DNA from: CAYLHS01 sp964383535
Lineage (GTDB): Bacteria > Actinomycetota > Acidimicrobiia > Spongiisociales > UBA4744
NCBI GenBank assembly: GCA_964383535.1
Contig: CAYLHS010000038.1
Location: forward strand, 1-20,053
DNA: 20,053 nucleotides
Direction of reading: 5' to 3'
Shown here: positions 6,954 to 13,512 of the stretch, piece after piece
Layout of the letters: the number at the start of each line of letters is the position of its first letter
Position numbering within the stretch: position 1 is the first letter of the stretch
Made by a program: the position numbers and the translations under genes
Notes under the pieces: model-generated
Seen by the model: only the letters and a program-made list of their open reading frames with translations
Databases searched by the model: none
What the model was told of the DNA's origin: nothing

Positions 6954-8627
6954 CTATAGCCCCTGAAACGGATCCTCGGGAACCCTCCCGCCCCCGGGTG
7001 GTGGACCCGCCTCGGAGACCCTCGTTGCCCACGCGGGGAATGGGAACTCAACGGTGACAGGGATCGGCAGTTCCGGTTGTGCGACGAGCATGGTGCCGGG
7101 CTTCATGATCGTGGCGCGTTGTCGCTGGATGCCGGGAAGGAACCCGTACTCCTCACGACTCGCTTCCGCCGAGTCGAGACGGCCGACCACCCTGATCGCC
7201 GAGTTGGCGATGATGCGCCGTTCGACTTCCGAGGCGGTCTGCTGGGCCCCGATGAGGATCACGCCGAGGGACCGTCCTCGTTCGGCGACGTCGAGAAGGA
7301 TCTCCTTGATGGGGCTGTATCCCTCCCTCGGCGCGTACTTGTTCAGTTCGTCGAGGACGAGGAACAGCAACTCGTCGGAGTGGCCCTGGCGTTCCTTGTC
7401 CTCGAAGGCACGCCTGACGGTGACGCCGACCACGAACCGTTTCGCCCTGTCGTTGAGGTTGTGGATGTCGACGACGGTGACCTGCTTCTGGAGTTCGATC
7501 GGGTGAACGTTCGACAGGTCGCCCCTGATGAGGTGCTCGACATGGCGAACCGCACCGTGGAGTCTCCGAACGAACGCGTTGACGGTCCCGGCACCGATCG
7601 CCGGTCCCGCCCACTCGTAGCGGGTCTCCTCGACCTGCACCTTGGTCGTGATGAAGTCGACCAGGTCCCTGAAGGTGCGGATCTCGTGTCCGTCGATGAC
7701 GACACCGCCGTCATCGAGTCGGATCGCCTTCTGGAGCTGGGCCATGACGTTGTACACGACCATCGAGTAGTGGGCCCGATCGTCCTCGGCGCCGGCGAAC
7801 AGGAATGGGAGCAGGTCGTCGGAGCAGAACTCGGCGAGCGACCAGAAGAACGGGATGACACCCTCGTGACGGGAGGCGACATCTGGTGCGCCGGTCTTCG
7901 AACCGTGCTTCGGTGGCGCGTAGATGCTGACCGAACGGAACGGATCGGCAGGCAATCCGAGCGGCACGTACTTGTCCCGCTGATCCGCATCGAGCGACAC
8001 GTTCGGGCGGTCCAGGAACAGGAGGTCTTCGCCCTTGACATTGAAGATCAACGCTTTGGTGTTCACCGCTCTCGCCCCGAGCACGCCGGACGTGAACAGG
8101 CTGTGCAGCAGGAACGTCGCGTAGGTGGTCTTCGTGGCGACACCGGACACACCGGAGATGTTGACGTGGGCGCCACGGGTACCGTCGAGGAACTCGAGGT
8201 TCACGAAGATCGGTTCCCCGGCCCTGGAGAGACCAACAGGGATACGCTCGGCCATCCGGTCGAAGAACAGCGCCTTGTCCCGATCGTCACCGATCGCTCG
8301 CCGAACCGCCTGGCCGGGTCGCGGCGGAACGAACGTCTCGGGTTCAAACCGGGTGGCGACGACCTTGGCCGCCTCGCTCACCTCTGCGGGAAGCACGCCG
8401 TCCTCGATCAGAAACACGTCGGAGTCGAACCTCGCACCCTCGTGGCGAGCACGAACCTGTTCGACCATCCCGTAGATGTGAACCGTGTCGCCGGCGGGCA
8501 TGACGCGCTCGAGGGCAACGACGTCGTCGAGCTGGAGGAACTGGCCCTCCTCGACGCCCACCCAGAACTCGAGTGGCGTGGCGTCTTCGGTGCCGATGAC
8601 CCGGCCGACGAGTTGCTGCTCAGTCAT
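6954..8627 (-). CDS. herA: HerA-like DNA translocase ATPase (HAS-barrel + DUF87)
   Basis: A 557-residue protein of the HerA/FtsK superfamily, hexameric ATPases that pump DNA and load NurA at breaks. The N-terminal 80-90 residues (VGRVIGTEDATPLEFWV onward) look like a HAS-barrel. The ATPase core has a degenerate P-loop GVSGVATKTTYA (about 159-170, Lys166), Walker B LLFLVLDELNKYAP with Asp426 and Glu427, AERGRSLGVILIGAQQTASEV (sensor-like Gln462/Gln463) and a conserved C-terminal region. The residue before the P-loop Lys is Thr rather than Gly. The ATG at 8627 is chosen because TACGCT (8635-8640) lies 7 nt upstream and the protein then begins at the HAS-barrel; an in-frame extension to 8813 overlaps the PPOX gene. 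A partnership with the nurA-like gene 6 kb away is inferred. Confidence 0.87.
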   Translation of the reverse strand: MTEQQLVGRVIGTEDATPLEFWVGVEEGQFLQLDDVVALERVMPAGDTVHIYGMVEQVRARHEGARFDSDVFLIEDGVLPAEVSEAAKVVATRFEPETFVPPRPGQAVRRAIGDDRDKALFFDRMAERIPVGLSRAGEPIFVNLEFLDGTRGAHVNISGVSGVATKTTYATFLLHSLFTSGVLGARAVNTKALIFNVKGEDLLFLDRPNVSLDADQRDKYVPLGLPADPFRSVSIYAPPKHGSKTGAPDVASRHEGVIPFFWSLAEFCSDDLLPFLFAGAEDDRAHYSMVVYNVMAQLQKAIRLDDGGVVIDGHEIRTFRDLVDFITTKVQVEETRYEWAGPAIGAGTVNAFVRRLHGAVRHVEHLIRGDLSNVHPIELQKQVTVVDIHNLNDRAKRFVVGVTVRRAFEDKERQGHSDELLFLVLDELNKYAPREGYSPIKEILLDVAERGRSLGVILIGAQQTASEVERRIIANSAIRVVGRLDSAEASREEYGFLPGIQRQRATIMKPGTMLVAQPELPIPVTVEFPFPAWATRVSEAGPPPGGGRVPEDPFQGL

Positions 8628-8634
8628 TTCGGCG

Positions 8635-8640
8635 AGCGTA
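8635..8640 (-). promoter_or_regulatory. -10 element of leaderless herA-like promoter
   Basis: TACGCT on the minus strand, 7 nt before the ATG at 8627. It lies in the 37-nt gap after the PPOX gene, so the ATPase may be transcribed independently of it. Confidence 0.55.
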
Positions 8641-8664
8641 CCAGGGGGTCGAGACGGAATCCGT

Positions 8665-9072
8665 TCACCTCGAACTCGCCCACCCGGTGATCCGCTCGAT
8701 GTCGATGACGAGTGCAGGGCCGACGAGGTCGACGTCGGCGTACTGCGGGTATTTCGCACGGAGGAGCGCTGCGACGTGCTCGAAGCCCGAGTCGACGATG
8801 TGGGCCGCCCCATCGGCCCGCACCCACCAGAGCAGCCCCCAATCGTGGTCGTAGTGGTCGACGAGGACGCTCACCGCCTGGTTCACACGAACGTTGCGGA
8901 TCCGTTGCAGCTCCGTGGTCGTCTTCGGCTTGGCGTCGACCATCGACAGGATCCTGCGGTCTTCGACGGCGTAGACGAGCGGGACGATGTGTGGGGCGCC
9001 ACCCGAACCGACGGTGGCGAGATACCCGACCGATGCGTCTGTGAGCCGGCGCAGTGCGTCCGCATCATCCAA
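8665..9072 (-). CDS. PPOX-class F420-dependent oxidoreductase-like protein
   Basis: A 135-residue split-beta-barrel flavin/deazaflavin-binding protein. It most resembles the Rv0121-type F420-dependent PPOX subgroup: GYLATVGSGGAPHIVPLVYAV near the N terminus, then a SMVDAKPKTT segment, a basic RNVRVNQAVSVLVDHYD strand and GLLWWVRADGAAHIV. Such proteins use F420 or a flavin to reduce small molecules; the substrate here is unknown. The start is taken as TTG at 9072, because a strong AAAGGAGG Shine-Dalgarno (9078-9085) lies 5 nt before it and the barrel begins shortly afterwards. The longer frame to 9162 overlaps the divergent gene's start. The herA-like gene follows 37 nt downstream on the same strand. 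Confidence 0.85.
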   Translation of the reverse strand: MDDADALRRLTDASVGYLATVGSGGAPHIVPLVYAVEDRRILSMVDAKPKTTTELQRIRNVRVNQAVSVLVDHYDHDWGLLWWVRADGAAHIVDSGFEHVAALLRAKYPQYADVDLVGPALVIDIERITGWASSR

Positions 9073-9077
9073 CGAAA

Positions 9078-9085
9078 CCTCCTTT
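9078..9085 (-). promoter_or_regulatory. Shine-Dalgarno setting the TTG start of the PPOX gene
   Basis: AAAGGAGG on the minus strand, 5 nt before TTG at 9072. It is one of the few strong ribosome binding sites in the window and decides the start. Confidence 0.75.
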
Positions 9086-9124
9086 CGGTCACAGTAGTAA
9101 CAGGGCAAGACCATCGACTCCCGG

Positions 9125-9130
9125 TAGCCT
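9125..9130 (+). promoter_or_regulatory. -10 element of leaderless CPBP gene promoter
   Basis: TAGCCT followed by 6 nt (GCCTTG) and GTG at 9137. The spacing favours GTG 9137 over the adjacent TTG 9134. Confidence 0.55.
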
Positions 9131-9136
9131 GCCTTG

Positions 9137-9994
9137 GTGGCAATCAGGACCCTCCCGCGCACGCGGCCTCTCCCGGTCCGCCTCTGGCGAACCTACGTCA
9201 CCGATGTTCGCATCACTGCCGATTCCGAATCCGATCTCTATCGTGAGGTGACTCCCGAGGCGAAGGCAACCAGAGACATGGTGGCGATCCTTGTCGCCTC
9301 GGCGCTGGCGCTCCTGATCAGGGACTACGCAACCCGCGACGGTCTGTGGCTCGTGACGCTCCTGCACACCGTCGGTCTCGGCGGAGCCGCCGACGGGGTG
9401 CACGGCTGGCTCACGACGTCGCCCTCTGCTCAATTCAACGGGCTCGCCCTGTGGGCGATCGTGCACATCGTCGCGTATGTAGCCATTCCTGTGTTCGTAG
9501 TCCGCTACGTGATAGGTGGCAGGCTGCGTGACTTCGGACTGAGAGTCAGAGGCTCGGCGTCGCACGTGTGGGTGTACGCGGTGCTTCTTGCGGTGAGTAT
9601 GCCATTCATCGTCGCGGTGTCGTCGTCCGCCCCCTTCCTCGCCAGGTACTCCTTCTACCACCTCGGCGCGAATGAGAGCTTCTGGCCATACATGTGGATG
9701 TGGTGGCTTCTCTACGCGCTTCAGTTCGCCGCGTTGGAGTTCTTCTTCAGAGGGTTCATGGTGCACGGGCTGAAGTTGCGGCTCGGATACTCGGCAGTCT
9801 TCGTGATGATGGTTCCGTACGTGATGCTGCACTTCCCCAAGCCGATCCTCGAGGCGCTCGCGGCGATGTTCGGCGCGATCGTCCTCGGCACGCTGAGTCT
9901 GAAGACGCGGTCCGTGTGGTGGGGGGCGGCGCTGCACATCTCCATCGCAGGGGCAATGGACCTCCTCGCGCTCTTCCACAAGGGGTTGCTGTGA
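9137..9994 (+). CDS. CPBP (CAAX/Abi-type) family membrane protein, putative intramembrane protease
   Basis: A 285-residue protein with a basic cytoplasmic N terminus and about six to eight membrane segments. The C-terminal half carries CPBP-family landmarks: ALEFFFRGF (Glu201, Arg205), YVMLHFPKP (His232) and WWGAALHISIAGAMD (His267). These correspond to the EExxxR, FxxxH and HxxxN/D motifs of CAAX prenyl protease 2 and bacteriocin-processing proteins. Only one Glu of the EE pair is present; the preceding residue is Leu. The gene start is set by the leaderless -10 at 9125. It overlaps the next gene by 4 nt (GTGA), suggesting coupled translation and joint function. Substrate and activity are unknown. 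Confidence 0.83.
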   Translation: MAIRTLPRTRPLPVRLWRTYVTDVRITADSESDLYREVTPEAKATRDMVAILVASALALLIRDYATRDGLWLVTLLHTVGLGGAADGVHGWLTTSPSAQFNGLALWAIVHIVAYVAIPVFVVRYVIGGRLRDFGLRVRGSASHVWVYAVLLAVSMPFIVAVSSSAPFLARYSFYHLGANESFWPYMWMWWLLYALQFAALEFFFRGFMVHGLKLRLGYSAVFVMMVPYVMLHFPKPILEALAAMFGAIVLGTLSLKTRSVWWGAALHISIAGAMDLLALFHKGLL

Positions 9995-10674
9995 GAGAAA
10001 CCCTCGCGACCGGCGTGTCGGGAGCCGTGCTGGGTGGAGCAGCGTTGATCCCGCTCGGGCTCGGCGTTCCCGGCGCCGTGGTCGGAGGCCTCAACGGGTT
10101 GGTATCCGGCGCCCGAGGTGTCTACGACTGGAACCGGCCTACAGGATGGGCCGCCTTCGTATTGGATTCGACCTGGGGACTGATCGGCACGGGGGCAGCG
10201 CTTGGCGTCCACGCGCTGCAACGGACGAGGCATGACCGGGGAACGTACCGGTCCGACTTGAGCGAACGACAGAACCGGCACGTGTACGACACCGGTGTCA
10301 CCGTGAGGAAGCACTTCGCCATGACGGTCGGTAATACGGTCACCAACCTTGGTGGTCGGCGCGACCTGCTTGAACGGCACGAGATGGTTCATGTCTGGCA
10401 AGCGAGATTGTTCGGACCGATCTTCCCGCTGCTCTATGGCGCCTGGACTGCCTTCGGAGCCCTCGCGGGAACCGCCGCGTGGATCCGACGGCGGGATGGC
10501 CTCCAGAGGAACGTCGATACGTTCGCCTACTACCACAACCCGTTCGAGTACTGGGCGTACCGCCGACAGGGCTACTGGCCCGCAGGAAGGCCATACCCGC
10601 GCTACGCGCGGCGAGGTCACCAACACCGGGAGGGGGCAGGAGGGGCCGAGCTCGACAAGAACGGGAGCGTCTAG
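9991..10674 (+). CDS. Membrane-associated HExxH putative metallopeptidase-like protein
   Basis: A 227-residue protein I cannot assign to a named family. Residues 8-40 form a Gly/Ala-rich hydrophobic glycine-zipper-like stretch, a second hydrophobic segment lies near 53-75, and LLERHEMVHVWQARLFG contains HEMVH (130-134), matching the HExxH zinc-binding helix. A further hydrophobic segment (141-163) follows, then NPFEYWAYRRQ, where Glu186 could be a third zinc ligand. The HExxHxxQ form is reminiscent of the DUF4157/eCIS-core type metallopeptidase helix. The GTG start overlaps the CPBP gene stop, so the pair is likely one operon. The tail after about residue 195 is basic and low-complexity. The final TAG is shared with the convergent dehydrogenase stop through CTAG at 10671-10674. 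Confidence 0.72.
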   Translation: MRETLATGVSGAVLGGAALIPLGLGVPGAVVGGLNGLVSGARGVYDWNRPTGWAAFVLDSTWGLIGTGAALGVHALQRTRHDRGTYRSDLSERQNRHVYDTGVTVRKHFAMTVGNTVTNLGGRRDLLERHEMVHVWQARLFGPIFPLLYGAWTAFGALAGTAAWIRRRDGLQRNVDTFAYYHNPFEYWAYRRQGYWPAGRPYPRYARRGHQHREGAGGAELDKNGSV

Positions 10675-11921
10675 CGCACCGGCACCATCCGGTAGATCGT
10701 TCCGCCGCGCGTCACCACGAGCAACTCGCCGTCGGCATCCAGTCCGAAGGACGTGACGTTGCCGACCGAGTTGCTCCACTGCTGCTCGTCGGTGGCAGCC
10801 CCGTCGGCATAGCGGAAACTGCGAACCCATCCGGAGCAGTAGTCGGCGTAGAAGTACGCCCCGTCGAGTTCCGGAATCGCCGCGCCCCGATACACGTACC
10901 CGCCGGTGATCGAACAGCCTTCCGTGTGGCTGTACTCGATCACCGGCATCGTGATGCCCGTCGTGTCACAGCCTCGCGATGGTTTGTAGCAGTGCAGCCC
11001 CTCCGTGATGGGCCAACCGAAGTCCAGTCCGCCTTCGTCGGCCGGGGCGACGTCCACTTCCTCATAGTGGTCCTGGCCGACATCGCCAATGTAGAGGAGC
11101 CCGTCGTCGAACGAGAAGCGCCACGGGTTGCGCAGCCCATAGTCCCACACCTCTGGCGCCCCTCCCGTGAAAGGATTCCCAGACGGGGTCGCGTACCCGG
11201 TGGGCGAGGACACGTCGATGCGGAGGATCGCCGCCAGCGGAGTGTCCGTGTTCTGCCCGTTGCCGAACCTGTCCCCGGACGCGCCACCGTCACCGAGACC
11301 GATATACAGGTAGCCGTCGGGGCCGAACACCACCATGCCGCCGTTGTGATTCGAGGCCGGCTGATCCACGGTCAGCAGCACCTCTGCAGAGGACGGGTCG
11401 GCAATTCCGTCGACGACCCGATAGGACGCAACGGTGGTGTTGCCGTGTGTGTTCGTGTAGTCGACGAACACGCGAGCGTCGTCGGGGTAGTTCGGGTGAA
11501 ACGCCAGACCGAGCAGCCCCTGTTCGTTCCCGGCACTCGTCACGAGGGCCCGAATGTCCAGAAACGGTGTATCGAGAACTTGCCCGTCGCTGACGACCTC
11601 GACGACTCCGGCCTGTTGGACAACGTACAAGGCGGGACTGCCAGGGGCGGTCGTCACGAACACTGGGCTCTCGAAACCGCCGGCGACCTCATCGAACTGC
11701 ACACCCTGGAGCGGCGCGAGCGTCGTGGTCGTTGTGGCTTCGACGGTGGTCGTGGTCTCGAGGGTGGTCGTGGACCCGGACGTCGTCGACGTGGTCGTGG
11801 AGGCGAGGGCCTGCGTTGTGGTCGTCGAGGCCTCTGTGGTCGGAGCGAGCTGCTGCTCGGAGGTGCAGGCAGCAGCAAGAACAACCACCAGGATGAGCAC
11901 GGAACGGACTGCGCGGACCAC
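10671..11921 (-). CDS. PQQ-dependent aldose sugar dehydrogenase-like lipoprotein (GSDH/YliI family)
   Basis: A 416-residue exported six-bladed beta-propeller protein. Soluble aldose dehydrogenases of this family oxidise sugars at the cell surface with PQQ. A signal peptide with lipobox LAAAC (Cys19) is followed by a Thr/Ser-rich linker (about 28-70) that displaces the catalytic domain from the membrane. The propeller shows GGFESPVFVTTAPG, QGLLGLAFHPNYPDD, NHNGGMVVFGPDGYLYIGLG, WDYGLRNPWRFSFD and VGQDHYEEVDV, all hallmarks of the GSDH/HHIP group. The GTG at 11921 is chosen because TAGGGT lies 6 nt upstream; a TTG at 11927 is the alternative. It diverges from the PLP-enzyme gene with overlapping -10 elements. 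Its substrate is unknown, and whether the organism makes or imports PQQ cannot be seen here. Confidence 0.88.
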   Translation of the reverse strand: MVRAVRSVLILVVVLAAACTSEQQLAPTTEASTTTTQALASTTTSTTSGSTTTLETTTTVEATTTTTLAPLQGVQFDEVAGGFESPVFVTTAPGSPALYVVQQAGVVEVVSDGQVLDTPFLDIRALVTSAGNEQGLLGLAFHPNYPDDARVFVDYTNTHGNTTVASYRVVDGIADPSSAEVLLTVDQPASNHNGGMVVFGPDGYLYIGLGDGGASGDRFGNGQNTDTPLAAILRIDVSSPTGYATPSGNPFTGGAPEVWDYGLRNPWRFSFDDGLLYIGDVGQDHYEEVDVAPADEGGLDFGWPITEGLHCYKPSRGCDTTGITMPVIEYSHTEGCSITGGYVYRGAAIPELDGAYFYADYCSGWVRSFRYADGAATDEQQWSNSVGNVTSFGLDADGELLVVTRGGTIYRMVPVR

Positions 11922-11927
11922 TCCCAA

Positions 11928-11933
11928 ACCCTA
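11928..11933 (-). promoter_or_regulatory. -10 element of leaderless dehydrogenase promoter
   Basis: TAGGGT on the minus strand, 6 nt (TTGGGA) before GTG at 11921. It overlaps the opposing -10 at 11932-11937. Confidence 0.5.
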
Positions 11934-11937
11934 TCGT
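11932..11937 (+). promoter_or_regulatory. Candidate -10 of Cys/Met PLP-enzyme gene
   Basis: TATCGT on the plus strand, giving a leader of roughly 30 nt that contains the GGAGGAGGAG ribosome binding site. It shares two bases with the opposing -10, so the two promoters probably exclude each other. Confidence 0.4.
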
Positions 11938-11958
11938 TGAAGGGAACGATGTGCACGT

Positions 11959-11968
11959 GGAGGAGGAG
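11959..11968 (+). promoter_or_regulatory. Strong Shine-Dalgarno of the Cys/Met PLP-enzyme gene
   Basis: GGAGGAGGAG ends 5 nt before ATG 11974 and fixes that start. It contrasts with the leaderless genes around it. Confidence 0.75.
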
Positions 11969-11973
11969 CGACC

Positions 11974-13236
11974 ATGAAGTGGGACGACACCATCGAGGGG
12001 AAGCATCTTCGACCCGAGAGCCTCATGATGGGGTACGGCTACAACCCTGCGTGGTCCGAGGGAGCGGTGAAGAGTCCGATCTTCCAGACATCGACATTCG
12101 TGTTCGAAACCGCTGAAGAAGGCAAGGCGTTCTTCGAGGTCGCGACAGGGAAGCGACCACCGGCCCCCGGAGAGAAAGTCGGTCTCATCTACAGCCGGCT
12201 CAACAACCCCGATCTGGAGATCGCCGAGGATCGCCTCTGCCTGTGGGACGGGAGTGAGTCCGCAGTCTTGTTCAAGAGTGGGATGGCGGCGATTGCGACA
12301 ACCCTGCTCGCCTACCTACGGCCCGGAGACCTCTTGTTGCACAGCGAACCGCTCTACGGGGGCACGGACCATCTGGTCAACGAGCTCCTTCCCGAATTCG
12401 ACATCGAGTCGATCGGGTTCTTCCCCGATGAGTCTCGGGAGCAGCTGCTGCGACGGGTGAAGAGCGCAGAAAGGCCGCTGGGGATGATCGTCATCGAAAC
12501 GCCGGCAAATCCGACCAATGTGCTCTTCGACATCGAAGAGTGCGCAGCCGTCGCGCACACGGCGGCACCCGCCGATCGCGAGGCGCTGCTCGCCGTAGAC
12601 AACACGTTTCTCGGGCCCATCTTCCAGAAGCCGCTCGACCACGGCGCCGACCTGGTGATCTACAGCGCAACCAAGTACCTGGGCGGCCACAGCGATCTGA
12701 TCGCCGGGGCGGTCCTCGGCTCCGAGAGTCACCTGAGCCCGATCCGGGCGATGCGCACGCACCTTGGCACCCATGCGGGACCCTGGACCGGGTGGCTCCT
12801 CATGCGGAGCCTCGAGACGCTGTCGTTGCGGATGCACCGAGAGGCCGAGAACGCCAAGGAGGTCGCCGAGTTCCTCGCGACACATCCCAAGGTCGGCCAT
12901 GTCAACTACCTGGGCTTCATCGAGGCAGACGACCCGCAGCGCGCCATCTACGAGAAGCAGTGCCTCGGAGCCGGAGCGATGATCTCGTTCGAGGTGGACG
13001 GAGGAGAGGCTGGTGCATTCCGATTTCTCAACGCTCTCAGGCTGATCCACCTCGCGGTGAGCCTCGGATCGAACGAATCTCTTGCCGAGCATCCCGGAAC
13101 GATGACGCACGCAAGCGTCCCCGACGTCGACAAGAAGCGATACGGAATCACCGACGGCCTCGTTCGCGTGTCGATCGGGGTCGAGCACCCTGGCGATCTG
13201 ATCCTGGATCTCGAGCAGGCGCTCGCAGCTGTGTGA
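11974..13236 (+). CDS. Cys/Met metabolism PLP-dependent enzyme (cystathionine gamma-synthase family)
   Basis: A 420-residue gamma-family PLP enzyme, related to cystathionine gamma-synthase, O-acetylhomoserine sulfhydrylase and methionine gamma-lyase. Seen: the N-terminal SPIFQTSTFVF, YSRLNNPD (73-80, from the phosphate-binding Tyr-x-Arg region), SGMAAIATTL, LYGGT with Tyr128, ETPANPTN, AVDNTF with Asp209, and YSATKYLGGHSDLIAGAVLG carrying the Schiff-base Lys234. The position equivalent to the methionine gamma-lyase active-site Cys is Gly130, so a methionine gamma-lyase call is not supported. The opening MMGYGYNPAWSEGAVKSPIF resembles a subgroup usually annotated only as cystathionine gamma-synthase family protein. 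A strong GGAGGAGGAG ribosome binding site precedes the ATG. A stem-loop at 13241-13266 follows the stop. Confidence 0.9.
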   Translation: MKWDDTIEGKHLRPESLMMGYGYNPAWSEGAVKSPIFQTSTFVFETAEEGKAFFEVATGKRPPAPGEKVGLIYSRLNNPDLEIAEDRLCLWDGSESAVLFKSGMAAIATTLLAYLRPGDLLLHSEPLYGGTDHLVNELLPEFDIESIGFFPDESREQLLRRVKSAERPLGMIVIETPANPTNVLFDIEECAAVAHTAAPADREALLAVDNTFLGPIFQKPLDHGADLVIYSATKYLGGHSDLIAGAVLGSESHLSPIRAMRTHLGTHAGPWTGWLLMRSLETLSLRMHREAENAKEVAEFLATHPKVGHVNYLGFIEADDPQRAIYEKQCLGAGAMISFEVDGGEAGAFRFLNALRLIHLAVSLGSNESLAEHPGTMTHASVPDVDKKRYGITDGLVRVSIGVEHPGDLILDLEQALAAV

Positions 13237-13240
13237 GAGA

Positions 13241-13266
13241 GGTTCCGGGTGCCTGGCACCCGAACC
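13241..13266 (+). terminator. Stem-loop after the Cys/Met PLP-enzyme gene
   Basis: GGTTCCGGGTG pairs with CACCCGAACC around a 5-nt loop CCTGG, with one bulged C in the left arm. It begins 4 nt after the stop codon. No T-run follows, so it is either a weak intrinsic terminator or an RNA 3'-end stabiliser. Confidence 0.45.
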
Positions 13267-13275
13267 TCGTATCTG

Positions 13276-13308
13276 CTCCCCCAGGGAGCGAAGCGACCGT
13301 TGGGGGAG
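13276..13308. repeat. Intergenic inverted-repeat block resembling the left-edge sequence
   Basis: CTCCCCCA (13276-13283) and TGGGGGAG (13301-13308) form a perfect 8-bp inverted repeat around a 17-nt spacer. CCCCCAGGGAGCGAAGC closely matches CCCCCAGGAGCGAAGC at 12-27, and CCAACGTAG occurs at both 1-9 and 13351-13359. This suggests a family of dispersed 3'-intergenic repeats. Only two copies are visible. Confidence 0.45.
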
Positions 13309-13428
13309 GTGGACTCGACCGAAGGGAGAGGACGGAGGGGGCCGTTCCCACCAACGTAGACCTCGCATGCCGTACGGCGCGCCCCGTGGTCCCACACTCG
13401 TGGCGGTCGCGTACGAAGTACGGGATAC

Positions 13429-13460
13429 CGGGTTGATCGAACCAAGGATCGATCAACCCG
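13429..13460. repeat. Perfect 12-bp inverted repeat upstream of the MFS gene
   Basis: CGGGTTGATCGA (13429-13440) and TCGATCAACCCG (13449-13460) flank an 8-nt spacer ACCAAGGA. The element ends 21 nt before the candidate -10 TAGCCT, a position suited to an operator for a dimeric regulator. It could instead be a bidirectional terminator stem; no T-run accompanies it on the plus strand. Confidence 0.6.
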
Positions 13461-13512
13461 ACGCGGTTCCTCACCGCCAAGTAGCCTGCGGGCAGCCGAC
13501 GAGGGAAGGGTG

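Larger units (their letters stand above)
13237..13509. other. Intergenic region with three inverted repeats, no gene seen
   Basis: The largest non-coding gap in the window (273 nt). It holds the stem-loop at 13241-13266, a repeat-like block at 13276-13360, a perfect 12-bp inverted repeat at 13429-13460 and a possible -10 (TAGCCT, 13482-13487) for the MFS gene. The frames that cross it on either strand look like antisense shadows or start far inside neighbouring genes. Confidence 0.7.

Noticed and set aside
6952..6961. Palindrome GGCTATAGCC over the herA-like stop codon
   Set aside because: A 10-bp palindrome without spacer or flanking structure; it is likely chance and is not positioned for the next gene's start.
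7077..8690. 537-aa plus-strand open frame opposite the herA-like gene
   Set aside because: Mirror-frame shadow of the ATPase with no recognisable domain and no promoter or ribosome binding site.
11696..11850. GTCGTGGT-like simple repeats
   Set aside because: Explained by the Thr-rich linker of the lipoprotein on the opposite strand; not a CRISPR or satellite array.
10479..12116. 545-aa plus-strand open frame opposite the aldose dehydrogenase
   Set aside because: Antisense shadow; it also crosses the divergent promoter region and the start of the Cys/Met PLP-enzyme gene.
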